A DNA stretch of 64,000 nucleotides from Diplonema japonicum (lineage: Eukaryota > Euglenozoa > Diplonemea > Diplonemida > Diplonemidae), in the NCBI GenBank assembly GCA_964019335.1, contig OZ025651.1:62001-126000 (forward strand), given 5' to 3'. Numbering within the stretch: the stretch's first letter is position 1; each line of letters starts with the position of its first letter. The notes under the pieces were generated by a model that was not told the origin of the DNA, did no database searches, and saw only the letters and a list, made by a program, of their open reading frames with translations. The position numbers and the translations under genes were made by a program. This document shows, one piece after another, positions 41,291-51,665 of this stretch.

Positions 41291-42685
41291 TCAGCAAACT
41301 TCGCAAATACTATTTCTAATCTGGTCCCAGTCGTCCCGTACCACAGCATCCGGAAAAGGTGTGATGACGTCTATGAGAACCATGGACTCGGGCGGAGCAA
41401 GTGCTAGTTTAGTCCATCCTTGGCAGGGTGGAGCAGTAAGAGGAGTGTTGCTTACCACAGTGTAAGACGGATCGACAAAGAAAGAAGGTATCTGCGGCAA
41501 CGACGGGGTGAACCTCGCCGTCCGCACCAAAGTGCTGAGACACCGCGAAGCAAAGCTCAGCTGCAACGTTATCTCTAACCGTTTCAAAGAAGGCGGCAGG
41601 TCCCTGCACCAGTCGGGCGTCGTCGTCACCACACCAGACAACTGCACCTTAACACACGTCAACAAAGGACAATACTGCCCAGCAAAGTACCACAACTGGC
41701 ACCACTTCTGATAGCTCGGAAGCCCTTTAACGGCAAGCCGCCTTATCCGATTCATAGAAGTCCCCCAAGCAGTGTTGCTGCTCACCTCGATATCTTGTAG
41801 CTTTTGAACAGACCACCACCAAGGAGTGGTTCCTTTAGGGAAGGACACGGACAGCTTCCGCAATTTTGGAAAGCAAAGTTCATCCGGTGCAGCCCATACA
41901 CCACCGCAAGGACCGGGTCCTGGGAAATGAAACACCGCAGAATGGAGTTCGGGAGAAGCTCGAAGCGTGGACAGGATAGATGACGTCGATGGTGAGATGG
42001 CACATGCGATTTTCAGCGTTTGCAGTTTCAACGTTTCGCCTGATAATATAGAGAGGTCGGGGTCAGGGGAGCTTGGGAAATCCAGCGACAGGTGGAGCAA
42101 TGTATCACGTAAACGCACAACGGCCTGTAGTACCGATGGACATAACGTCCCGCACTGCGATGACAACGAGAGAACCGTGAGCTTGTCAAGGTTTGTTGTG
42201 GCTCTGTACAACCATTGGTGGCACGTTATCTCCTTGTCGGAGTGCGTGTGTGGGGGGAGCTCCATGTCTAATTTTACAAGACACGCAGGGAAGCAGTACC
42301 TCAAGCAAGGGTCCAGTTCGAACCGGGACACCCTTAGTTCTTTTATGTCGCCGTCTTCCGGTAGCTTTTCCCTGTCACCCCTGCAGCACTCTGTTCCTTG
42401 TTCCCTTCCTCGTGTTCCGTGTGCAGCGGACATTAATCTTCTGGACACTCGTTTCAACCGGCATACGTCCGAAGGCTGTGCGTACGGTATGACATGCTCC
42501 CTTAGAACCTCTTCCGTGACTCTATTGAAGGGTCGGCATGGCGGCTGCTCCTTGCGGGGGGACCGGGCTGCCTTTGCCTTTGCACCGTTGGTGTTCAGGC
42601 TGTCACGTTTCCTCTTGCACCGCAGACTCCATAGACACCTGCTGCCATGTAGGGATCGATTAGATATATCCTTTCCCCCTTGCAT
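41291..42685 (-). CDS. F-box/LRR-like protein
   Basis: A 464-residue protein. After a basic N-terminus, FNRVTEEVLREHVIPYAQPSDVCRLKRVSRRLM (about residues 53-86, given here only as a region) looks like an F-box: two helices with an L..V....R hydrophobic pattern. The rest has irregular leucine-rich units such as LDKLTVLSLSSQCGTL and LRKLSVSFP. Such proteins usually give substrate choice to SCF ubiquitin ligases. The repeats are degenerate, so this is a fold-level call. It is intronless, starting at the ATG at 42685, and lies directly after the repeat island. Confidence 0.6.
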   Translation of the reverse strand: MQGGKDISNRSLHGSRCLWSLRCKRKRDSLNTNGAKAKAARSPRKEQPPCRPFNRVTEEVLREHVIPYAQPSDVCRLKRVSRRLMSAAHGTRGREQGTECCRGDREKLPEDGDIKELRVSRFELDPCLRYCFPACLVKLDMELPPHTHSDKEITCHQWLYRATTNLDKLTVLSLSSQCGTLCPSVLQAVVRLRDTLLHLSLDFPSSPDPDLSILSGETLKLQTLKIACAISPSTSSILSTLRASPELHSAVFHFPGPGPCGGVWAAPDELCFPKLRKLSVSFPKGTTPWWWSVQKLQDIEVSSNTAWGTSMNRIRRLAVKGLPSYQKWCQLWYFAGQYCPLLTCVKVQLSGVVTTTPDWCRDLPPSLKRLEITLQLSFASRCLSTLVRTARFTPSLPQIPSFFVDPSYTVVSNTPLTAPPCQGWTKLALAPPESMVLIDVITPFPDAVVRDDWDQIRNSICEVC

Positions 42686-42837
42686 TCCTTCCCCCCCCTT
42701 TCTACCTTTTTTTGTTGTTTTCTTTTTTCGGAGGAATAAAAAAAAGGGGGGGGGAACAACGATTTTTTCTTATAGTAGTGTAAATCTTTTTTCTTTTCTC
42801 TTTTGTTGATGTATTAAACCTTTTAACAGTTGGAAAC

Positions 42838-43163
42838 CCCTGTATACCCCGCTGTGCGGTCGCGCACACCTGCAAAGTAGCAGTTCTGAAGTTTTTTTTG
42901 TTTTGTTTTGTTTTTTTTCCCCCTTTTTTTTCATTTATACACACCTTTCTATCCTTCGAACTCCCACCTCCCGCCGGTGTGGTCGGCCCACCCAATGCAC
43001 CTATCGCTGTTCCCGCTTTGCCGCCAGGCAGCCCCCCGCTCCCCACACTCATGTCCTCCTTACCAGGGTAGGGGAACCCACCGAGGTCGGGAGGCGGCAC
43101 GTCGAGGATCCTTATGCACCCATGCCCGCTGCCATAGCACAACGGGCCCAGTGAGTCGGGCAT
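42838..43163 (-). CDS. Possible small hypothetical gene with intron
   Basis: From an ATG at 43163 the minus strand reads MPDSLGPLCYGSGHG, then PPPDLGGFPYPGKED and a Gly-rich part to SSKDRK. At about 42946 a donor-like GTGTGTAT begins a T/A-rich stretch, with acceptor-like TTCAG at about 42888 and two more nearby. The downstream exon cannot be fixed, so the end given is approximate. Base composition differs from the spacer and supports coding. No family recognised. Confidence 0.33.
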
Positions 43164-43500
43164 TGCCGGTCCTTGATAAGGGGTAACGTGGGGAAGGAGG
43201 TACACGAAAAATGAACAAGGAGAAAAGAAAAAAGATAAAAAGACACAAAAAAGAAGAAAAAAAAAGAAAGAAAACAAAAACAAACAATACAAAATATATA
43301 GGTTGCGTTTTCCCCAAAAGTCTTAAACGCTCTTGGTCATGGAAATCGGGGGTTTCAGTTTCTTCATTCCCCGTCCAAAATTGGGCATCTAACCCCAATT
43401 TTCTTTTCATTGTCCACCAAAAAAGGGGGCGATCATTAAAACCCTCAATTTTGCACGAGGACAAGAAAAGGGTCTATAGTTGCCAAAATGAAGGAAAAAT

Positions 43501-43502
<2 letters not shown>

Positions 43503-43549
<47 letters not shown>
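43503..43549 (+). repeat. T homopolymer of 47
   Basis: An uninterrupted run of 47 T just beyond the stop of the MYND gene. The exact length may be affected by sequencing or polymerase slippage. Confidence 0.9.
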
Positions 43550-43550
<1 letters not shown>

Positions 43551-43596
43551 AAGGCCGCTTTTTTTGCTCCCATTTTTCGTGTTTCTTTCTGCTACA

Positions 43597-45249
43597 TCAA
43601 GTCCTGGGAGGCGACGGGGTATCCCCCTTGAGCACATTGGTGTAGTACTCCTTGTAGGTGTTGAACAGAGTGTCGTAGTCGCTGGAGGAGGCTGGGTGGG
43701 CAGAGGGAGCGGGCGGGGGAGGGGGCCTGTCTGCCCTTGGCAGTGAAGAGGAAGGCGAGTGCACTCTGTCCCTATGCGCATCAGGCGACAGATGCGACGG
43801 TGATGGCGGGAACTTCGGTGGGGGCGGGATTTTAGGCTTCCTCTTAGACACCGTCTTCTTCTTCTTAGACAGCTCCGGTGCGTAGAAGGGACGCACAGGT
43901 GACGGAGAAGCCCTGTCGCCCATGTACCCCCCACCCATGCCTCCCCCAGGGCTCACGATATAAATAGGACGCGGGGGCTCAGGTTCTTCATCTTCATCAT
44001 CTTCCTCCATGCTGTCCTCGTCTGACTCTGCTAGATCTTCGCACTCCATCTTGTGCTTGGACCAATGAACTGTTTGGCACTGCCTTCCGCAGTACACAGC
44101 TTTACGGCAGACGGAGCACCTCGGCAGCGGGTCGACGTCTGTGAGGTCCCGTCTGCAATGCCAGCAGCTCACAGCCGCACTCTTCCCCCTCCGCCTTGCA
44201 CTGCTGCCTTGGTTGCCTTGGCCGCTTCTGCTTGACATGATTGGTGAAGGCTGCAGCACGTTCCCAGGGGGGAGCTCGTCGTCTGTTTCCAAGTCGCGTT
44301 CTCTGAACCGAGCAGTGGGGCTGTTGGCGGGGACCCAGAAGCCTTCCTTGCCGTGCAGGCGGCCTGGTGTGCCAACCGGTGGGTGATGTCGCCCCTGAGG
44401 GCTGGTGTCGCCCCAGGCTGCGGATGGGGCAACGATACCTTCTGAAGCCAGCTCCTGACGTATTGCTTTGACCTCTTCGAAGGATCGCAAGGACATCTCA
44501 CGCGTGGCCTTGTCGCCACTGCCCTCCTTCGCTTTGAGTTGTTTGATCTCAGCCTGCATCTCGTTCAGCTTGTCGAAAATGTCGTTCAGCTGCCTGTTGG
44601 GGGGCACACCACCACCACCACCACCACCCATCACACCATGTCCCCCTGGTGGTGAAACTGGGGAATAGTTCAAGCTCTCGGGGTATTGATGAAGTTGATG
44701 CGGCGATGATGGTGAATGCGTTTCTAAAGGTGTGGTCTCGGGTCCGGAAATACAGTGAAGCGTCTCGTCGTCCAGTTTGAAGCACCAATTGGTGGGCTTG
44801 ACGAGCTGCAGCTGGTCTGTGGGGAAGGTCGCCGTTTGCGAATTCTCACAAAAATCAGGGTGAGACAGACCGGCCTCCAACCGTCGGTCTGTGATGAGGG
44901 TGCGAAGTACATTCAGTAGATACTGGAGGTTACGTGTACGGATCAGACAGTCAAAATCTTCGGACGGGACGCACATACCTACATGGTCCCCAACACCCCC
45001 GTACATCACTTTTGTGATATGTTTGAACTGAATGCATCTGTTGATGGAGCCGTTGTTGTCGCACAAGAAGACAGCGTTTGCAGAGCAGACCAACACCTTC
45101 TTTCTCCAGCTTCCCTTGTTGCCTTGCTTGAGCACGTAGTCTATGAAATATATAGTTGTCTTTTGCAGTCCTTTGAATGCTGCCTCCAGCTCTTTGTGGA
45201 TCTTGACCGGGGTCAGCCTGCGCATTTGTGGGGGTGGTTGAGAAGGCAT
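43597..45249 (-). CDS. PH-like and MYND zinc finger protein
   Basis: The 550-residue protein has an N-terminal PH-like domain (about 8-125: YVLKQGNKGSWRKKVLVCSA, then VFLCDNNGSINRCIQFKHIT and an LLNVLRTLI helix). Its wording resembles PH-like domains found in many kinetoplastid proteins. A Pro/Gly-rich linker and a short coiled coil (LNDIFDKLNEMQAEIKQLKA) follow. The MYND zinc finger is at about 363-402, with CWHC, CSVC, YCGRQCQ and HKMEC in the right order. The C-terminus is acidic (DEDSMEEDDEDEE), then Pro- and Ser-rich. MYND domains bind proline-rich peptides. The function is unknown; a scaffold is my inference. One exon; start at the ATG at 45249. Confidence 0.8.
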   Translation of the reverse strand: MPSQPPPQMRRLTPVKIHKELEAAFKGLQKTTIYFIDYVLKQGNKGSWRKKVLVCSANAVFLCDNNGSINRCIQFKHITKVMYGGVGDHVGMCVPSEDFDCLIRTRNLQYLLNVLRTLITDRRLEAGLSHPDFCENSQTATFPTDQLQLVKPTNWCFKLDDETLHCISGPETTPLETHSPSSPHQLHQYPESLNYSPVSPPGGHGVMGGGGGGGVPPNRQLNDIFDKLNEMQAEIKQLKAKEGSGDKATREMSLRSFEEVKAIRQELASEGIVAPSAAWGDTSPQGRHHPPVGTPGRLHGKEGFWVPANSPTARFRERDLETDDELPPGNVLQPSPIMSSRSGQGNQGSSARRRGKSAAVSCWHCRRDLTDVDPLPRCSVCRKAVYCGRQCQTVHWSKHKMECEDLAESDEDSMEEDDEDEEPEPPRPIYIVSPGGGMGGGYMGDRASPSPVRPFYAPELSKKKKTVSKRKPKIPPPPKFPPSPSHLSPDAHRDRVHSPSSSLPRADRPPPPPAPSAHPASSSDYDTLFNTYKEYYTNVLKGDTPSPPRT

Positions 45250-45618
45250 TTCTTTTCTTTGTTTTGCGTCCCCCCCCTTTTTTTCCCCCTCTTCCCCCCC
45301 CTCCTCCCCTCCTGCTGGTTTTATTTATTTTTCTTTTGTAAAAAAAGTGAGAAAAAAGTGGTTTTTTTTTTCCAGAAAATAAGAAAGGAAAGAAAACAAG
45401 AATATGGCGGTTTTTTTTTTTTTTTTTTTCATGTTATTCTTTTTATTTTTTTTTTATTTTTTTGTTAAATCCATTGGGGAAGAGGGGGGGGAAGGAGAAA
45501 GGGAATCCAAAACAAAAAAAGAAAAGGGCCCAAAAAAAGAAGAAGAAAATAAAAATAAATAGAATTTAAGAGGTACACAAGTTTTTTCGTTTTTTTCTTT
45601 TTTTAAAAAACTTTTATT

Positions 45619-45653
<35 letters not shown>

Positions 45654-48180
45654 CAAGATGGGGAGGGAAGGGAGAGGACTTTGCTCATTTTTTGAGAAGC
45701 GAAAGAAAGAAGAATAGTTGGGTCAAAGAAGTGAAAGAGTAGATGTGTGCATAGTGGGAAGGGGTACTTTCTTTTTACCATTATTTTTCCATTTTTTTTA
45801 AAGTTCTACAAATAGTAAAAAAGGGGGGGGAAAGGGTGGGGAAAATAGTTTTTCTTATCTCACGCTTAACGAGTTCAGTGTTCTTTCTTCTTTTTTTTTT
45901 TTTTTTCCTTCATTCACTACCAATTGAAAGGAGGTCAGCCCGATTATTTCTTTTTTCCTTTTTCTTTTTTTTTTTTTTCTTTTTTTTTCCCCTTTCTTTC
46001 TCTCCTTCGTTCCATCGTATTTAACGCAGTGGCTTTTTTAGTTAATCGTTGGCAGCGGGGATTTCAAAAGTGACTTTGGAATCCCTCCCTATAATAATAA
46101 TAAAAGATAAATAGGAGCTTTTTGTTTTCTTCTTTTTTTTTTCTCGCGAGCATTCCATTCAACGATAAACTCAAAACAAAGAGTCTAACGCAAAAGTTTT
46201 CTTTCTTTTTACTTTTTTTTTTTTTCCTTTTCTATCGTTGGCAGGGGAAGGGGGGAAATAATTAGAAAAATAAAAATAAAATAAAATAAAAGGGAATGAA
46301 AACGGTAAAACAGAAAAATAAATAAAATTAGAAGAAGCAACAAAAAAAAAAAATATAAGTTACGAAAGTTTCTCCTGTTTTTTTTCTTCTCCTCCCCCAT
46401 CCCAATTCTTCTCCACTAAAACTATAATATGAATCCAAAAGACACAGGCGCACGGGGATACGCCTTTTTTTTTTTTTTTTTACCGCACACGGATTGTAGG
46501 AGGGCTCTGCAAACTTGGATGAAGACTACAACACATGGCACCTCGCCCGCCCTCCCCCTCCTGCACCTTCATCATAAAAAAGTTTCAGTAATAAGCCACC
46601 ACCCCCCTTCCTTCTTTTTCCTCTCTCCTCTCCCTGTAAGTCCTCAAGGACGCAATCCCCTAGGCGTTAAGGAATAGAGAAGAAGTTTGTTGTTGTTTGT
46701 TTTTTTTTTTTTTGTTTTGTTTTGTTTTGTTTTTTTGTTTTATAAAAAAATTACTAATAAATACCACTCAAATAGGTCTGTGAGAAACCGTTATCAAAAT
46801 AAAAAGAAAAAAAAAAGAAAGAAAAAAAAAAAAGGTGTACGCAAAATAAAAAAAATCTAATGGGAAAAAAAAAAAAAAGGAAGAAATTGCACGAAAAAAA
46901 GCACAAAAAGAAAAAAAAAAAAAACATAAAACGGCTTCTCACCCCCTACTGCTTGTTTGTCATAAGGCACTCTAGGCCTTCAAAGTTAATGCAATCAGGC
47001 TCCTAAAGATTAAAAGACTTAGGGGTACACCCCCTTTTCTTTCTCCCCCCCCCTTTCAATACCCCATGTCCCTTCCCTGTTATGGGTATTCGATAAAAGC
47101 GAGTTTTTTTTTCTCCTTACTTTAACCCCACCCTTCTTCCTGTCAAAAAAAAAAAAAGAAAAAAAAAAGAAGCTATTATTTAACTCTCGTTTCCTTCCTT
47201 TTAAGAAAGCACACGAGTTAAGCAAATAAACCCTTTTTTTTCTTGTTGTCCCTCCTTTTGTTCTCTTGATGTCAGGAAACCTTAATAAAAAGAAAGAAAG
47301 AAAGCCTAATCACAGGCTATATGCCTCTTTAAAAAAAAAAGAAAAAAAAAAAAAAAGACTCCCATTGGCTGTACTGGTTAGTGCACAAGAGAGGGGGGGA
47401 AATAAATAAATAAATAACCACGTCGCCGTAGCTAGTGATCTTGCTCTCCTCCATCGTCCCTATCTAGCTACAGCAGTACTTCAAATAATTTCAGAAACCA
47501 CACACAGCAAAAGAAGGCCTGTATGACACAGTACCTCCTTTCGCCGAAGTGCTGATCTACTAGCCTTAAATCTACAACACTTACGGATCCGGTTTTAAAA
47601 AAAAAAACAAATGGGGGAGGGAGGGGAGAGGGAAAGATAATGGGGGGAATAAAGAGCTTTGCAGCTCAGAAGGGGGGGGGGGAAAGGAAAGAGAGGAATA
47701 TAAGACCAAATAAAAAACAAAAACAAAATTGCACCCCCCAAAAAAAAACCTTACCTTAACCAGTTTTCTTCTCTCGTTCCCTCGCACTCATATTTTTTTT
47801 TTCCCCTTTTACTTTTTTTTTTTTCTTTCTTTTCTTCTTTCCCCTCCTCCCACGTGCACAGCACTACTGGACCAAATAAATTAATTAAAGTCGCAGCGGC
47901 TGAGTGAATCGTTGAAGAATATGGGGAAAGAAAAGTAAGAGAAACAAGAGGTACAACGTGAAGAACAAAACTGTTGACTTCTAATTTTCATTTTTATTTT
48001 TGAAAAAAAAAAAAAATATCCCATTCAGGAAACACCTGAAGCAACACCTTTTCTTCCCCCCTCTCCACCGTTCCATACACACACTTGTTTTACATGTTGT
48101 TGTTGTTGAGGTCACAAGGGTTCTTACTGTCGGTTCTCTTTTCTTGACCCAGAATTTCAAAAAGAAAATGGGGCTTTGAT
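45250..48180. other. Gene-free homopolymer-rich spacer
   Basis: I see no gene. T runs (for example about 45619-45653 and 45967-45979), A runs, TTTTG repeats near 46713 and AAAT repeats near 47400 dominate. Short frames here are low-complexity Phe/Lys strings. Confidence 0.6.
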
Positions 48181-48187
48181 TGCAACA

Positions 48188-48491
48188 CTAGGTGGCGTTA
48201 AGCGTGCAACGAAGCACGAACTACCTACTTGATTACAGGGGGCTCCTCGGCCGAGCAGTAGCTTCTTCTGTGTTCCGTGTCGTGTCCTTAATGCGTGCGG
48301 TGTGCTCAACCCTAGCCGGGGCGTCCCGGGTAACCAAGATTCTGCGCTCGTGCAGTTTGCTGCCTGTTCGTCACCCTGAGCATCTGTGTTACGTTCTTCC
48401 ACTCGGGCGCTACCGGTGATGACCGACGTGGAGGTCAACAGCGAACAACACATCTGATGTACTTCTTATATTTCCATGTTATCCCCACCAC

Positions 48492-48523
<32 letters not shown>

Positions 48524-48525
48524 AC
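48188..48525 (+). mobile_element. SINE-like repeat, copy 3
   Basis: The best-preserved relative of copy 1 at 39275, in the same orientation. Blocks match over about 260 bp, and the copy ends CCCCACCACCTT followed by more than 25 A. Small insertions and deletions (for example GAGCATCTGTGTTA present only here) show the copies are independent insertions, not a recent duplication. Confidence 0.65.
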
Positions 48526-48952
48526 ATGGTTCGTGATGCCAATGACACAATCACGAAATACACATAAGCTGCCACTGGGCGGGAGAATATAAGTTTCTTA
48601 TAGCTTCTCTAATGCCCTCCCTTTCTTCCCCTGCAAATAGCAACACACACAACAACAACAAAAAAGGAAAATGTCCAACACAACTTAAAAAACGGAAGTC
48701 CTCCCCCCACTCTTTTTTATTTTCTTTCTTTTTCTTCTTTCACTACAGTTGTACACAAACAACGATTCTCTTTAAGAAAAACCTTTTTTTTCATCTTCTT
48801 CTTTCTTTTCACTTCGATCCTAGCCCGGGGGGGGGGGAGGGGGGGAGTGGGAGATAATTGCTAACAACCATGTGTACACTCCATGCTCTCTTTGTTCTTT
48901 GAAACAATAAAAAAAAATAGAGGCCCTTTTTTTTTTTTTTTTTTTTTTTTAA

Positions 48953-49600
48953 TTACGCCGCCGCGATTTGTTCATTCCCAAAGACCGACATGAAATTTCC
49001 CAACTCTCGGTAAGTCAGCATGTCGAAGCCACGCATAGCCTGGCAGCTCAGGGTGTTTAAGGGGCTGTGAAGCGGCGCTTCATCTTCTTCTTGCACAAGC
49101 GCCTCTGTGTGCACTTCAAGAAAGTCATCCGCCTCGCCCCAGAAATCGACCAAAGGAGATTGCGGCTGTGCGAAAATCGGCTGTGTTGAGGGGGCAAATG
49201 CAGAGAAATCAAAGTGGAGAGGAGTTCGCGGCTGTACCTCTTCTATGTACGTCTCCTTTTCTTCCTCTTCTTCTTCTTCTTCTTCTTCTTCTTCTTCTCC
49301 TTTGTACAATTCAAGGTTTTTTTGTCGCACCATTTCAGCCCGCTTCGCCCTGTAGTCCTCAATCTCCTCAGTTCTCATAATTCCCAAGAATGGGAACAGG
49401 CAAGCCCACGACGATCGCACTTGGTCCCCATCCACATCTCGCATTTCCCGCCACACTGACCGCCATTTTCGGTCCACCGCTGTGACGGCTTCCCGGCTGA
49501 GCGCAGTCTGCTCGGCACGTATTCTCCTCACATCCTGTCTCCTGGCCTCCTGTACAAGCAGTGACAAACTTACTCTGTCAGGCACTTCAATGTTATTCAT
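48953..49600 (-). CDS. Acidic-tract hypothetical protein
   Basis: A 215-residue product not recognised by family. The N-terminal 100 residues are helical and charged (LLVQEARRQDVRRIRAEQTA, then AVDRKWRSVWREM). An uninterrupted run of 14 glutamates, encoded by a CTT/GAA triplet repeat at about 49255-49301, separates it from an acidic, Pro/Phe-rich C-terminal half (HFDFSAFAP, VDFWGEADDFLEV). The frame is open through GC-balanced sequence and has a normal ATG at 49600. The triplet tract is likely variable in length. Confidence 0.6.
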   Translation of the reverse strand: MNNIEVPDRVSLSLLVQEARRQDVRRIRAEQTALSREAVTAVDRKWRSVWREMRDVDGDQVRSSWACLFPFLGIMRTEEIEDYRAKRAEMVRQKNLELYKGEEEEEEEEEEEEEKETYIEEVQPRTPLHFDFSAFAPSTQPIFAQPQSPLVDFWGEADDFLEVHTEALVQEEDEAPLHSPLNTLSCQAMRGFDMLTYRELGNFMSVFGNEQIAAA

Positions 49601-49833
49601 TTTTCTTTTTCTTTTTTTTTTTGGTTACCCTCTTTTTTTTTTTTTTTTTTGCATGACAGACTTTTTATTTTTTTCAAAAAAAAAAAAATAATAAATGGGG
49701 TATGTTTTTTTTTTTTTTTTTTTCCTTCTCTTCTTCTTTTTTAGAAAAAACAGGGGGGACTTAAAAAAAAAATGGGGGAAAAAAAAAACTAGAGAAAATC
49801 ACGCAAGAAAAGATATCACCCCTATCCTCAGCT

Positions 49834-50174
49834 CTATGCAATGCAAGCGGATAGACCAAGGCACATTCCAAATTCTTTTTCCAAATTGTGGGCTGTGTGT
49901 TTTGTATTGTGTTTACAACATAAAAAAAAAAAATACCTCCTCCCTCGTATCGGGATGTAAGGTGCTCTACGGTCGGGTTCTCACTGCCGCTGCCTAGCTT
50001 CTCGCGAAATGACTTAAACCCCTCCTGGTCGAGGCTACCACCTTCTATTTCTTGCACAAAGGCAGATGCCTCAGAGAATTTCCACGAGCCGTCACCATCT
50101 TTATCGTACCTCGTGAAGATGAACTGAACTTTGCCTTCATCCGTTTCAGGAATCGCACCTCGCATCATCATCAT
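49834..50174 (-). CDS. Small EF-hand protein with 44-nt intron
   Basis: Exon 1 (50174-49937) starts with four Met codons (the first is taken) and encodes GKVQFIFTRYDKDGDGSWKF. The loop DKDGDGSWKFSE is a canonical EF-hand loop; a paired helix follows with a degenerate second hand (EIEGGSLDQEGFKSFRE). A donor GTATTT at 49936 and acceptor ACACAG at 49893 give a 44-nt intron, after which the frame runs AHNLEKEFGMCLGL to a stop at 49834, for 98 residues in all. Without splicing, the frame reads through into low-complexity Phe. It is probably a calcium sensor; the partner is unknown. Confidence 0.65.
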
Positions 50175-50730
50175 TTTTTTCTTTCTTTTTCTTTTGCCCT
50201 TTAATTTACTTCGTTTCAAGAAATTACCCCCCCCAAAAAAAAGAAAAGTGGGAGAAAGGGGAGAAAGAGAGAGAGAGAGAGAGAGGGGGGGAATAGCATT
50301 TTTTGTTAGGGGTTTGCAACATCCAATGCCATGTTGCCTGCCATTCCACCCCCTCCCCCGCCAGCCCCACTTTTTTTTTTTTTTTTTTTTTTTCCACGAT
50401 CACAGAACATATATTTTTTTCTTTATTCATTCACCGAGAAAAATTCTTAAATGTTCCTTATTGTTGCACAAGGGAGTGTTTTTTTTTTTTTTTTTTTTTT
50501 TTTTCTTCCTTCTTATAATTTCACCGTGAAGAAAAAAAAATGAGGGGTTATTCTGCAATTTGTTTTTTTTCTTTTCTTCTTTAAAAAAAAAAAAAAAAAG
50601 AAAAAGGTGGATGAACCTGGTCTTTTTTTTTTTTTTTTTTTGTTTCGCATAACAAAAACTGGCTAGGCTAATATAAAAAAAAATTATTTGAAACAAAAAA
50701 ACACTCCCCCCCCCCCCCCCCCCCCGTTTC
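50175..50730. other. Spacer of homopolymers
   Basis: Holds a GA dinucleotide repeat (about 50264-50286), T runs and a C run near 50707-50725. I see no gene. Confidence 0.6.
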
Positions 50731-51558
50731 TTAAAACCTGTTGTATCTATCATAATGCACAGGCATCACATCAGACTCAGCGTGTAGCTTAGTAGCAAGC
50801 TCCTCTACGGCCTGCCTGTCACTGTCATTCTTGAGCGTTTGTGCCCAATAGTCGACGCAGCTAGTCCGGCATTCAGTGAGGTGGCCGTGGAGGTAGATCT
50901 CTGTAAGAATGTGTTTCACGAAATGTGGCTTGTAGTGCTCAAGACCAACCTCACCCAGGGCTTTGAGAATCCTTGTGATCCTCAAGTTGTTGTGGAAAGA
51001 GTAGTTGAGATTCGTGTAACAGCTCTCGAACCCCTCGGCCTTTCTAACTACCTTCCCCGTCGTCTCGTCTTCCAACGCCATCCCGTAGAAGTCCAACATG
51101 GTGCGGTACGACTCGATGAACGTTCGCTGCAACACTGGGTCACTCGCGATGGCATCTGCTTCATGCTTCTGAAGAACCTGCGCCCGTGGGTTGAGCCCTG
51201 GCTCGCGGATAGGGAACAACCATTGTATGTAAGAGTGATCGTCCTCCAGCCACTGGTAATTCCCTCTTCTGCCTCCTTCAGACACGTTCTTGTGGAACCT
51301 CTCGACGCTGTCGCCGCCGGGCGACGTCACAATGTTCCCACTGTAGAACTCGAGGTTGCGGTTGGCTTCTAAGTCGTCGGGTTGGCCTGGGTATCCCTGT
51401 TTGGATTGATTTCTTTTTTTGTTTTTCTTATACCTCTCTGTACTCTCTGGTATCCTCTGCGGCGCTTGAGCGGTTTCCCATTTTGTTGTTGTTGTTGTTG
51501 TGGATATCTCTCTTTTTTTTTTTTTTTTTTTTCGTTTGTTTTTCTTTTGTTTTCCCAT
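50731..51558 (-). CDS. Opioid growth factor receptor (OGFr) domain protein
   Basis: The 275-residue protein carries the OGFr conserved domain (about residues 85-265; PF04664-like). Key blocks are YIQWLFPIREPGLNPRAQ, FIESYRTMLDFYGMALED, LNYSFHNNLRITRILKALGE and VGLEHYKPHFVKHIL. In vertebrates the family binds met-enkephalin and sits at the nuclear rim; in protists and fungi its role is unknown, so the name says nothing about ligand. The N-terminal 45 residues are a Lys-rich and Thr-rich low-complexity lead-in, partly coded by homopolymer. The start is the ATG at 51558 (MGKQKKNK). Confidence 0.9.
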   Translation of the reverse strand: MGKQKKNKRKKKKKKREISTTTTTTKWETAQAPQRIPESTERYKKNKKRNQSKQGYPGQPDDLEANRNLEFYSGNIVTSPGGDSVERFHKNVSEGGRRGNYQWLEDDHSYIQWLFPIREPGLNPRAQVLQKHEADAIASDPVLQRTFIESYRTMLDFYGMALEDETTGKVVRKAEGFESCYTNLNYSFHNNLRITRILKALGEVGLEHYKPHFVKHILTEIYLHGHLTECRTSCVDYWAQTLKNDSDRQAVEELATKLHAESDVMPVHYDRYNRF

Positions 51559-51665
51559 TGTCCGAAACAAGGGGGAATAATAAATATAAAAAAAAAAAAA
51601 AAAAGACAGAAAACCGTAGGAGTAAGGAGTACTTTTTTTTTAAAAAAAGAAGAAGAAAAGATCTA

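Noticed and set aside
49261-49301. Plus-strand TTC triplet repeat as a coding Phe/Ser tract
   Set aside because: It is the complement of a glutamate run in a minus-strand gene with better composition.
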